DNA of 10,411 bases, taken from the NCBI GenBank assembly GCA_964500965.1, contig CAZCQZ010000052.1, positions 1 to 10,411 of the forward strand. Direction: 5' to 3'. Each line of letters opens with the position of its first letter. Position 1 is the stretch's first letter. Position numbers and translations under genes: made by a program. This document shows, one piece after another, positions 1 to 6,198 of the stretch. The DNA comes from JAISGQ01 sp964500965. GTDB taxonomy: Bacteria; Bacillota; Clostridia; Oscillospirales; Acutalibacteraceae. A model generated the notes under the pieces. That model saw only the letters and a program-made list of their open reading frames with translations, did not search any database and was not told the origin of the DNA.

Positions 1-61
1 ACCGTTGCTTATCATTTTTAGGGGATTTTCGACTGCACTTTTCTTGACAATTCCAGGCTTA

Positions 62-157
62 GCTTGTTGATAAATTCTGCAATCCCCCTTGAAGATTGCG
101 GATAAATCACGCAATCTTCTTCCCCCTTTACACAAGGGAGATTGGGCTTGTTGATAA
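62..157. repeat. Hairpin-rich intergenic repeat element flanked by 12-bp direct repeats
   Basis: The 12-mer GCTTGTTGATAA occurs exactly at 62-73 and again at 146-157. The 72 bp between them contain a perfect 10-bp stem (91-100 with 110-119, GAAGATTGCG, 9-nt loop) and a smaller hairpin at 124-138 (CCCTT/AAGGG). Read on the minus strand, the element begins CTCCCTTGTGTAA. The same CTCCCTTGTGT string begins at the far right edge of the window, so this looks like one member of a dispersed intergenic repeat family. The direct repeats could be a target-site duplication or part of the element itself. No ORF fits inside. Confidence 0.6.
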
Positions 158-160
158 GCC

Positions 161-203
161 AAAATTTGGGGCTGTAAAAACTTGCGTTTTTACAGCCCTT
201 TTT
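161..203 (-). terminator. Rho-independent terminator of the TIR-protein gene, possibly bidirectional
   Basis: A perfect 12-bp stem pairs 169-180 with 187-198 (GGGCTGTAAAAA and its complement) around a 6-nt loop. It lies about 20 bp beyond the stop codon of the minus-strand TIR gene. On the minus strand the stem is followed by CAAATTTT. On the plus strand it is followed by TTTTT, so it could also stop transcription entering from the left. Confidence 0.82.
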
Positions 204-222
204 CGTAAAACAAGCAAGGCTA

Positions 223-2085
223 TCAGCCCTCATCGTTCTGTTCCGTTGTATTCTCCCGGCGCATGGTACGAAGTATATCGAGAAGCCCGGAGGAATTGTG
301 GGGGTGACGTTTTTTGCGCGGAGACGGGACTTCGCCGTTTTCCGCAATCTCCGCCACGGGAGATGCGGCAATCTCCGACTGCAAATCTTCGACAGGTTTC
401 GACGCCACCGGCATTTCACCGCGCATAGGTTCGGGCGTAACCGTCACTCTGCGCTCATCGGTGTTTTCCGCCGCGCCGTTAGTGTTTCTGCGCCTGTGTC
501 CACGGCGTTCACGGCGATTCTCCGGGCGTTCGGCGGCTTCCTCTCTTGCAGGCTGCTCTACGGCAACAGGCGTTACCTTGACAGGCTCTTTTTCTTTGTC
601 CGCGCTCTCCGTCTTTGTGCGGACGGCAAGCTTTACGGTTTTCGGCTTTCGCACCTTTAAGCCCACGGAGTGCAGACCCTTGCTGTGCCTTGCCACAATA
701 CGCCCGGTAACTGTATACGCCGCTCGTTCAAGAGCATCTTCAAACTGCTTTCGGCTCTCCTGCGCACGTTCGGCACGCTCTGCGGCTGTCGGTTCGGGGT
801 CAACCTCGTCATCGTTGACAACAAACTGCGTTTCGGTGAATTTATCATCGGGCAGAGTAAAATCCGTAAGACTTTCCAACGCCGGCGGCAGCAGGGACAA
901 ATCGGATTCTTCTATTTCAACGGTTATCGGAGCAGTTGCCATATGAACAGGCTCAGGTTCGGCGGTGATTTCCGTCTCCGCCACAGGCTCCGATGTCCTG
1001 ACCTCAACCAAACCGTCAATAAATTCTTCAAAGGTCGGCATTTCAATCGGTTCAGGCTCGGAAACTTCCTCCGACTCAGCGGAAATCTCCTCCACATCGG
1101 GGGCTTTCTCCGCCGTTTCGGGCTCAATATGCTCCGTCTCAAAGGGCTCAAGGTCAACCCTTTCAAGCCCGAACATTTCCGCCGCCATATCTTCAACCGA
1201 CATGGAGCGCGGCAAAAAGCTCAGTGCAGGCACAGGCGGCTCGTCCGTGTGCGCAACAGGCACGGCATCGTGCTGAAACGGCAGTGATGCCGCAGACATC
1301 GCCGCTTTATCGCGGTCGGCTTTGCGTTTTTCCGCCGCCAGGCGAAGCTCATCTGCTTTCTGCTTTGTCGAAACCGATATTTCGTCCAGCATTCCGAACA
1401 AATCCGCCATACTTTCGCGGTTTAGCTCCGCAACGGACATTTCCGACGGCTTTGGAGTATCATCGACAACGCTTTCCTTTTCGCCCACCGATGCAAAAAG
1501 CGCAATATCCTCGGCGTTTATGGGCACTCCGGAACGGTCAAGAGCCGGGGAAGTGCCGATTATTTTTGTAATATCGGAATATTCGGCGGAAAGCTCGCCG
1601 CTGTCAATCAAATCAAACTCGGACATTCCCGCGGTTATTTTTTTCTCAGGCCACGCTCCGCGACAGCTTTCGATAATGTCGCTGTCGTAAATCGAAAGCC
1701 AGAACTTCGCCTCGTTGCTTCTTGCGTAGTCGATTACCACGTTGGCATCGGACTTGCCCCAGTCAAAGGGCAGCTCCACGTCCGAGAGGCGTACAAAATA
1801 CTTGACCTTATTGCTCCGCAGAGCTTCCATAGCTTCAAAGTATTCGCGCTGAATATCTCTGTCAAGATTTTCGGAAAGGAATATGAGCAGTGCGGCACAG
1901 GAAGCAATGCGCTGAGAAGCGCGCACCTCCGAGGGATTTTCGCAACCGCCCCACGACCACATACGCAGCCCCTCGTTATAAAGCCGCGCAAGGACAGGCA
2001 GAGCAAGACGGGTATCCTCCTCCGCGCAGTAAACATATATAAACGGTGAATTTCCTTCATAAGACGGGACAGTCACGTAGCTCAA
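223..2085 (-). CDS. TIR-domain protein with long charged, probably disordered C-terminal tail
   Basis: About 620 residues. Numbering here is from the upstream TTG at 2094. Residues ~17-115 read as a Toll/interleukin-1 receptor fold: a first strand FIYVY with an acidic turn, helix LPVLARLYNEGLRMW, segment SEVRASQRIASCAALLIFLS, and strand KYFVRLSDVELPF. E56 in that segment aligns with the catalytic glutamate of NAD-cleaving TIR domains such as SARM1, so NADase activity is possible but unproven. Residues ~150-450 are acidic and rich in Glu/Pro, with a short helical Lys/Glu stretch at ~243-266. Residues ~460-600 are basic (RRERRGHRRR; PRKKRHPH), and the end is SSGLLDILRTMRREN. There is no signal peptide or membrane segment, so it is probably cytoplasmic. 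Start: GGAG at 2095-2098 sits 9 nt before the TTG at 2085; TTG 2094 is too close to that site and GTG 2076 is the other option. It has its own promoter. The role is unknown; partner-free TIR proteins are not necessarily defence proteins. Confidence 0.72.
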   Translation of the reverse strand: MSYVTVPSYEGNSPFIYVYCAEEDTRLALPVLARLYNEGLRMWSWGGCENPSEVRASQRIASCAALLIFLSENLDRDIQREYFEAMEALRSNKVKYFVRLSDVELPFDWGKSDANVVIDYARSNEAKFWLSIYDSDIIESCRGAWPEKKITAGMSEFDLIDSGELSAEYSDITKIIGTSPALDRSGVPINAEDIALFASVGEKESVVDDTPKPSEMSVAELNRESMADLFGMLDEISVSTKQKADELRLAAEKRKADRDKAAMSAASLPFQHDAVPVAHTDEPPVPALSFLPRSMSVEDMAAEMFGLERVDLEPFETEHIEPETAEKAPDVEEISAESEEVSEPEPIEMPTFEEFIDGLVEVRTSEPVAETEITAEPEPVHMATAPITVEIEESDLSLLPPALESLTDFTLPDDKFTETQFVVNDDEVDPEPTAAERAERAQESRKQFEDALERAAYTVTGRIVARHSKGLHSVGLKVRKPKTVKLAVRTKTESADKEKEPVKVTPVAVEQPAREEAAERPENRRERRGHRRRNTNGAAENTDERRVTVTPEPMRGEMPVASKPVEDLQSEIAASPVAEIAENGEVPSPRKKRHPHNSSGLLDILRTMRRENTTEQNDEG

Positions 2086-2116
2086 ACATACCAACTCCGA
2101 TTATTTCGCTTTTGTA

Positions 2117-2146
2117 ATTCTATCACGAAGCCTGCATATATTTCAA
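2117..2146 (-). promoter_or_regulatory. Probable sigma-A promoter of the TIR-protein gene
   Basis: On the minus strand TTGAAA (2141-2146) is followed after 18 nt by TAGAAT (2117-2122). This would start transcription near 2110, giving a leader of about 25 nt containing the GGAG ribosome site. A second AT-rich TATAAT-like box lies further upstream near 2165-2170 without a clear -35. No convincing terminator separates this from the HTH gene upstream, so some read-through is possible. Confidence 0.6.
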
Positions 2147-2227
2147 GGCTAAACAATGAACTTTCATTATAGTAATTGTTGATAAATTTTTAATAATTCG
2201 GCTTCTGCCACAGGGGGCATTACGCCG

Positions 2228-2446
2228 TCAATCGTTTTCCGCATTTCTCGAAAACTCCAAAATGTCCCCCGGCTGGCAGTCAAGCACATCGCATATTGCT
2301 TCAAGGGTGGAAAAGCGTATTGCCGAAACCTTGCCGGTTTTCAGCTTGGAGAGGTTGACGTTTGCCACACCGACCCTTTCGGAAAGCTCCTTTAAGGACA
2401 TTTTTCTGTCCGCCATAACACGGTCAAGTCTCAGAATAATAGGCAT
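2228..2446 (-). CDS. Small Cro/C1 (XRE) family HTH transcriptional regulator, DUF2975-linked type
   Basis: A 72-residue protein that is essentially one helix-turn-helix domain. Helix two is MSLKELSERVG (~16-26), the recognition helix is VANVNLSKLKTGK (~27-39), and the scaffold FSTLEAICDVLDCQPGDILEF (~45-65) is typical of the compact YozG-like XRE regulators. It binds DNA, presumably as a dimer, and probably controls its own operon. The gene follows the DUF2975 gene by 15 nt, and its GGAG site (2455-2458) lies 8 nt before the ATG, directly after the upstream stop, which suggests translational coupling. This two-gene pairing is recurrent in Firmicutes. An inverted repeat over the operon promoter is the natural candidate operator. 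The residues after the HTH are a short polar tail with no ligand-binding domain. Confidence 0.93.
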   Translation of the reverse strand: MPIILRLDRVMADRKMSLKELSERVGVANVNLSKLKTGKVSAIRFSTLEAICDVLDCQPGDILEFSRNAEND

Positions 2447-2461
2447 TTTTTCATCTCCGCG

Positions 2462-3058
2462 TCAAAGGGTTTCGTCCGCCTGATTCTGAAGCTGTGCGCC
2501 GTATTTGAAAACGTAGGACAGCATAAAAAGAACGCCGGCAATAATAATATAGGTCAGGTCGATGTCAAAATCCATTTCCATGCTCAAGATACTGTCACCG
2601 ATAAAAACACTTTTGAAATCGCAGACGTACAGCAGATACGCCTGAAAAGCCGCTTCTGCAAGAGGATACACCACGCCGAAAATCAGCGAATAAATCCCCA
2701 GCTTTTTAAGGTTCGCCGCAACAGCTCCGTCAAAAGGATTTCCCTGCGCAAAAGGCGCGAGCACATTTTCGGCGCATTTCATGGAAAGCGCGATATAAAC
2801 CAGCAAAATCACAACCGCGCCCAACGCCGCAATAACTCTGCCTTTCAGATAAACACCCTCCGGCAGATATTCCGGTGCAATCTCAAAGCTTACATTTCCC
2901 AGCGTAATTGTAGTGGAAAGCTCCGAAAAAGCACTGCTGTCAACAAATAACAGTATAACCGCCAACACCGCCAGCAGACCGACAAACACAAAACAGATTA
3001 TCATGCACGCCTTTGCCGTAGCTTTAATGTCCTTTGCAATTTTCATCATTTTTTCCAT
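2462..3058 (-). CDS. DUF2975 family four-helix membrane protein
   Basis: A 198-residue integral membrane protein. Hydrophobic segments lie at ~16-38, ~73-93, ~117-145 and ~168-184, with an extracytoplasmic loop of about 35 residues after the first. Family hallmarks are the NPF motif (N107-P108-F109) in the cytoplasmic loop before helix three and the ending YGAQLQNQADETL. The family's biochemical function is not established. Its constant partnership with a small HTH regulator suggests that the membrane protein senses something or holds the regulator. Start: ATG 3058 with GGAGGG (3065-3070) 6 nt upstream. It is the first gene of a two-gene operon transcribed from the strong promoter at 3103-3131, with the regulator second. 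The length is normal for the family and no damage is seen. Confidence 0.93.
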   Translation of the reverse strand: MEKMMKIAKDIKATAKACMIICFVFVGLLAVLAVILLFVDSSAFSELSTTITLGNVSFEIAPEYLPEGVYLKGRVIAALGAVVILLVYIALSMKCAENVLAPFAQGNPFDGAVAANLKKLGIYSLIFGVVYPLAEAAFQAYLLYVCDFKSVFIGDSILSMEMDFDIDLTYIIIAGVLFMLSYVFKYGAQLQNQADETL

Positions 3059-3102
3059 ATCTGACCCTCCGTAAAATTGATAAAATCCGGATTTCTGTTT
3101 TA

Positions 3103-3131
3103 AGTATACGGTACTGATTTACGTTTGTCAA
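3103..3131 (-). promoter_or_regulatory. Strong sigma-A promoter of the DUF2975-HTH operon
   Basis: On the minus strand there is a perfect TTGACA (3126-3131), a 17-nt spacer and TATACT (3103-3108). Transcription should start near 3096, giving a leader of about 38 nt that contains GGAGGG. The upstream DNA (3132-3180) is very AT-rich and could act as an UP element. Confidence 0.88.
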
Positions 3132-3156
3132 GTATAAATTAACGATAAACGTAAAT
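3117..3156. promoter_or_regulatory. Inverted repeat over the -35 region, candidate operator for the HTH regulator
   Basis: ATTTACGTTT at 3117-3126 is repeated as its exact complement AAACGTAAAT at 3147-3156, with 20 nt between. The half-site centres are 30 bp apart, about three helical turns. The first half lies in the spacer and touches the -35 hexamer; the second lies just upstream of it. This placement fits repression of the operon by its own HTH product. The assignment to that protein is inference. Confidence 0.6.
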
Positions 3157-3189
3157 TATTTTACTTTTATGATATACTTCCGAATAGCC

Positions 3190-3218
3190 TTGAACGGACG
3201 GCGAAAATATGGTAAAAT
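3190..3218 (+). promoter_or_regulatory. Sigma-A promoter of the lectin/hydrolase-like surface protein gene
   Basis: TTGAAC (3190-3195), a 17-nt spacer and TAAAAT (3213-3218) precede the GTG start at 3264. The predicted start site is near 3225, giving a leader of about 39 nt. It diverges from the DUF2975-HTH promoter, with about 58 bp between the two -35 hexamers. Confidence 0.75.
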
Positions 3219-3263
3219 GAAATACGGAATAAGCCGTGTGGCGGCAGAAAGGGAGCTTACCCC

Positions 3264-6071
3264 GTGAACAAACCGAAAACTCGTATAAACGCGCTGTTAT
3301 GTGCGGTAATAATATTACTCTCCGTATTTGCAAATACGGGGCTTTTTGTCCGTGCTCTGGAAGCGGACTACCTCAGCGAAAGTGAAACGATAGTAATAAA
3401 AAAAGACACCGGCAACAGCGATTATTCTATTATAGATTCGGCTCACACCGTAACCGGCACCAGCGGCGTTATTTACAAAAACGGCCTGCGCGTACTGCTG
3501 ACCAGGGACAGTGATGACGGAAAAAGCCTCGTTGCGCTGACCTTTGACGCCGCCGACGGCACGGAAAAACTCTCCGGCTACATCGACCTGGACGAAGAAA
3601 GCGAAAATGACGGAAGCTTCAGCGTCAAACTTGAAGTACTTGCGGACGACAGCGTTAAATACACCGTCATTCTCAGTGAAAACACCCGTTTTCCGCTCAC
3701 CCTTGACGCCTCCGTAAGCGGCGCGAAAAAAGTCACCCTGCGCCTTGCGGATACTTCCGCAAACGAGGGGGAAACGGCGTTTATAATCGGCAATGCCGCA
3801 CTGTGCAAAAGCGGCGAAAGCGTTCCTGCCGTGACCGTTCCCGACAGAACCGACCCGGAGGAAGAAAACGAAGATGACGAAGAAAACGGGGAATCCTCTC
3901 CGGAATCGACCACCGACCTTTCAGCCGACGCTCAGGAGCTTTTGAGCAGGGCAAAGGAATATTCGGGGCACAAATATCTTTACGTAACCATGCAGATTTC
4001 GTGGGAGCAGGCGGCAACCTGGTGTGAAATGCAGGGCGGATACCTTGTAACAATCGGCTCTGAAACGGAAAACCGCTTTGTTGCCGACTATTTGCGTTCT
4101 CTCGGAAACAAGAGCGCATACACCGGAATGACCGGCAGTGCAGAGGGCGGCTTCAAATGGCAGAACGGCGAAAGTGCCGCGTATATGAACTGGGCAAGGC
4201 ACTCAGAGGACATAAGCGGCACGGTTTACATGAAAATGGGTGGCGGCACGGACAAATGGACCTACGGAACGGCTGACGACGAATATCTTGATTTTATTAT
4301 AGAATGGGGAGATAAAAAGCCCCTTGAAGAAGCGAGAAGCAACGCCGACAGCGCAGTAATAATCATTCCGGGTCTGGGCGGCTGTGACCTTTCCTGCTCC
4401 GATACAGGCGGCGCCTGGGCAAAAAAATCCGGCTCCTACAACGAGCTTAGCATAGACAGTGTACCGCCGGACAGCGAAGTTACTCAAACCGGCGGCGAAT
4501 ACGGAACGGCAGATGTTTATAAGGCGCTGGCGGAAAGCATAGGGGAGACATGCTCTCACAGTGATGTCGTAGTGTATAACTGGGACTGGCGCGGCAGTAC
4601 AGCCAAAGGCGCGGCAGGGCTGAGTGCGTTTATCGACCGCGGCGGCTGGAGCAGCGTGTCCTTTGTGTGCCACAACACCGGCGGACTTGTTGCCTGCCGA
4701 TACATAAGCGAAAACGGCACGGGCGGTATTGATAAGCTCGTAACCCTCGGCACTCCCTTTTACGGCACGGAAAAGGCATTCTGCATGATGCAGTCGGGAA
4801 TGCTGGCACAGGGTGCCGACTCCGTGCGCGGCACTCTCAGCGAAAATGTCGCGTCTCTCGAAGCTCTTGCATCACTTGTCCCGGAGCAGCCGCAGGTCGG
4901 AACGGTGAGCTTCACCGGCACACTTGCGGACAGTCTTTCACGACAGGAAACACTTGAAGCCGCCGGTGCGGATATATCGACAAAAGCGGACAGCGCGTCT
5001 CTCGACGAAGTTTATAAGCTTATCGAAAGCGGCAGTTTCGGCGGCGCGTACATCATTGCCGGAATCGGCAAGCCCACAATCAACGCCACGGCGTACACAG
5101 ACGGCGAAATACGGCGACTGTACGCCGACCTTAACGGTGACGGTCTGACCGACGCCTACAGCGCGACCATGGGGTACAGCTCCGCACGTCCGCCTTATAT
5201 TCTCGAAAACACCGACGCGTTGGGACTTGTGACCGATGAGGACAGCATAAATCTTATCTGCAACATTCTGTCCGGCAAGGGGGACACCTCCGACTACGCC
5301 GCCGAAATCGAAAAAAACGTATACCGCTCAATGAATAACAGCACAGTCAAGCCCGTTGAAATCAGCGTTTCGGGCAGTGCCCGGCTCATTGTGCAGTGCA
5401 ACGGAGAAACAGCAATGCTTTCCGATGATTCCTATTCATTCGGCGGCAGCTCTCAAAACGCCATGATTTGCGGAGATATTAAAACGGTTTTTGCCGACGA
5501 AAGCGCACAGATAACCCTTGAAATACTGGGGGATAACGTCTGTGTGGCAATATCCGGGGACGGCTTTTCAAGGACATGGACAAACATCAATTTAAGCTCA
5601 GGCTCGACGCTGAAAGGCTCTGCGGATTCCGATGTGCTCACGGTAACAACGGACAAAGGCAACAGCGGCATAACCGAAATCGCGGCAGATGCGCTGCAAC
5701 AGCCGGAGGACGAAGAAATTCTTCCCTCCGCAGATGAGGCGGAGGGAGAAGTCGGCGGATTTGTTATCACCCGTAATATCCTGATAGCCGTAGGACTGCT
5801 TCTGGCGGCGGCAGTGGCGTTTATACTCATGCCCTATTTCGCCTACAGAGTTTCAAAGGTCGAAACCGACAGGAAGAAACGCGCGCTCAAACAGGCTTTG
5901 CGCCAAAGGCGGCGGCAGTCGGCACGTCAGCGCGCAGCAGCTCGGTCCGGTGCGCCCATTCCCACCGACATAGCGGCGTTACCGCCCACCGACAGTGATA
6001 TGACCTTTGACATAAACGACGTTCTCAGCGGTGATGCGGCAGTGGACTTTGACTTCCTGAGCAAAAACTGA
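3264..6071 (+). CDS. Membrane-anchored surface protein: C-type lectin domain plus degenerate alpha/beta-hydrolase (lipase-like) domain
   Basis: 935 residues, exported. A signal peptide (~1-32, hydrophobic core INALLCAVIILLSVF) is followed by a beta-rich domain (~35-185), an acidic linker (~195-220), a C-type lectin fold (~232-350: WEQAATWCEMQGGYLVTI, ETEN, FKWQNG, MNW, ending FIIEWG), an alpha/beta-hydrolase region (~362-672), a second beta domain (~690-805), one membrane helix (~836-858) and a basic-then-acidic cytoplasmic tail. The hydrolase part has the oxyanion-type IIIPGLGG start, DVVVYNWDWRG, and TLGTPFYGT, as in LCAT/PGAP1-like lipases. At the nucleophile elbow, however, the usual GHSxGG reads CHNTGG, with N471 in place of serine, and no histidine follows GDG (D626) where the catalytic one is expected. 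It may therefore bind rather than hydrolyse lipid or glycan ligands. Start: GTG 3264 with AAGGGAG 8 nt upstream. Transcribed alone. The ligand is unknown. Confidence 0.86.
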   Translation: MNKPKTRINALLCAVIILLSVFANTGLFVRALEADYLSESETIVIKKDTGNSDYSIIDSAHTVTGTSGVIYKNGLRVLLTRDSDDGKSLVALTFDAADGTEKLSGYIDLDEESENDGSFSVKLEVLADDSVKYTVILSENTRFPLTLDASVSGAKKVTLRLADTSANEGETAFIIGNAALCKSGESVPAVTVPDRTDPEEENEDDEENGESSPESTTDLSADAQELLSRAKEYSGHKYLYVTMQISWEQAATWCEMQGGYLVTIGSETENRFVADYLRSLGNKSAYTGMTGSAEGGFKWQNGESAAYMNWARHSEDISGTVYMKMGGGTDKWTYGTADDEYLDFIIEWGDKKPLEEARSNADSAVIIIPGLGGCDLSCSDTGGAWAKKSGSYNELSIDSVPPDSEVTQTGGEYGTADVYKALAESIGETCSHSDVVVYNWDWRGSTAKGAAGLSAFIDRGGWSSVSFVCHNTGGLVACRYISENGTGGIDKLVTLGTPFYGTEKAFCMMQSGMLAQGADSVRGTLSENVASLEALASLVPEQPQVGTVSFTGTLADSLSRQETLEAAGADISTKADSASLDEVYKLIESGSFGGAYIIAGIGKPTINATAYTDGEIRRLYADLNGDGLTDAYSATMGYSSARPPYILENTDALGLVTDEDSINLICNILSGKGDTSDYAAEIEKNVYRSMNNSTVKPVEISVSGSARLIVQCNGETAMLSDDSYSFGGSSQNAMICGDIKTVFADESAQITLEILGDNVCVAISGDGFSRTWTNINLSSGSTLKGSADSDVLTVTTDKGNSGITEIAADALQQPEDEEILPSADEAEGEVGGFVITRNILIAVGLLLAAAVAFILMPYFAYRVSKVETDRKKRALKQALRQRRRQSARQRAAARSGAPIPTDIAALPPTDSDMTFDINDVLSGDAAVDFDFLSKN

Positions 6072-6121
6072 GCTTCGATAAAAGCACAGTCAAAAGCGAT
6101 ACTTTTATGTTTTCAGGCAAC

Positions 6122-6168
6122 AAAAAAACGTCTGCAAGTTTACCTTTCGATAAGCTTGCAGACGTTTT
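6122..6168 (-). terminator. Hairpin terminator between convergent genes
   Basis: A perfect 14-bp stem pairs 6125-6138 (AAAACGTCTGCAAG) with 6155-6168 around a 16-nt loop. On the minus strand it is followed by a run of seven T residues (6122-6128), partly within the stem, making it a good terminator for the SipW-type gene ending at 6199. On the plus strand the tail is only TTTTACTT, so termination of the gene ending at 6071 is plausible but weaker. Confidence 0.8.
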
Positions 6169-6198
6169 ACTTATGGCTTAAATCTGTTCGTATCGGTA

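Noticed and set aside
44..74. TTGACA at 44-49 as a plus-strand promoter
   Set aside because: No acceptable -10 box lies 16-18 nt downstream and no plus-strand gene follows; a terminator comes next.
314..1287. Long open frames on the plus strand (up to ~210 codons) opposite the TIR gene
   Set aside because: They are cysteine/arginine-rich or serine-rich shadows of the minus-strand frame, lack ribosome sites and recognisable domains, and the TIR frame explains the region.
65..2185. TGTTGATAA (complement TTATCAACA) at 65-73, 149-157 and 2177-2185 as DnaA boxes
   Set aside because: Each differs from TTATCCACA at one base, two belong to the repeat-element borders, and there is no dnaA/dnaN or AT-rich unwinding cluster, so no origin is called.
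2150..2227. GGCAGAAGCC mini-hairpin as terminator of the HTH operon
   Set aside because: Only three base pairs and no proper T tract; termination here is uncertain rather than shown.
223..3058. TIR protein, HTH regulator and DUF2975 protein as one defence cassette
   Set aside because: The TIR gene has its own promoter, and the HTH/DUF2975 pair is a common stand-alone unit in Firmicutes; adjacency alone does not support a joint system.
5124..5163. DLNGDGLTD (residues 622-630) as a calcium-binding dockerin or EF-hand loop
   Set aside because: It occurs once, without a dockerin partner repeat, and sits exactly where the lipase family has its GDG...SA segment; a calcium loop remains possible but unsupported.
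6078..6108. ATAAAAG/CTTTTAT inverted repeat just after the lectin-type gene as a plus-strand terminator
   Set aside because: It is short and purely AT-rich with a large loop; the 14-bp stem at 6125-6168 is far stronger.
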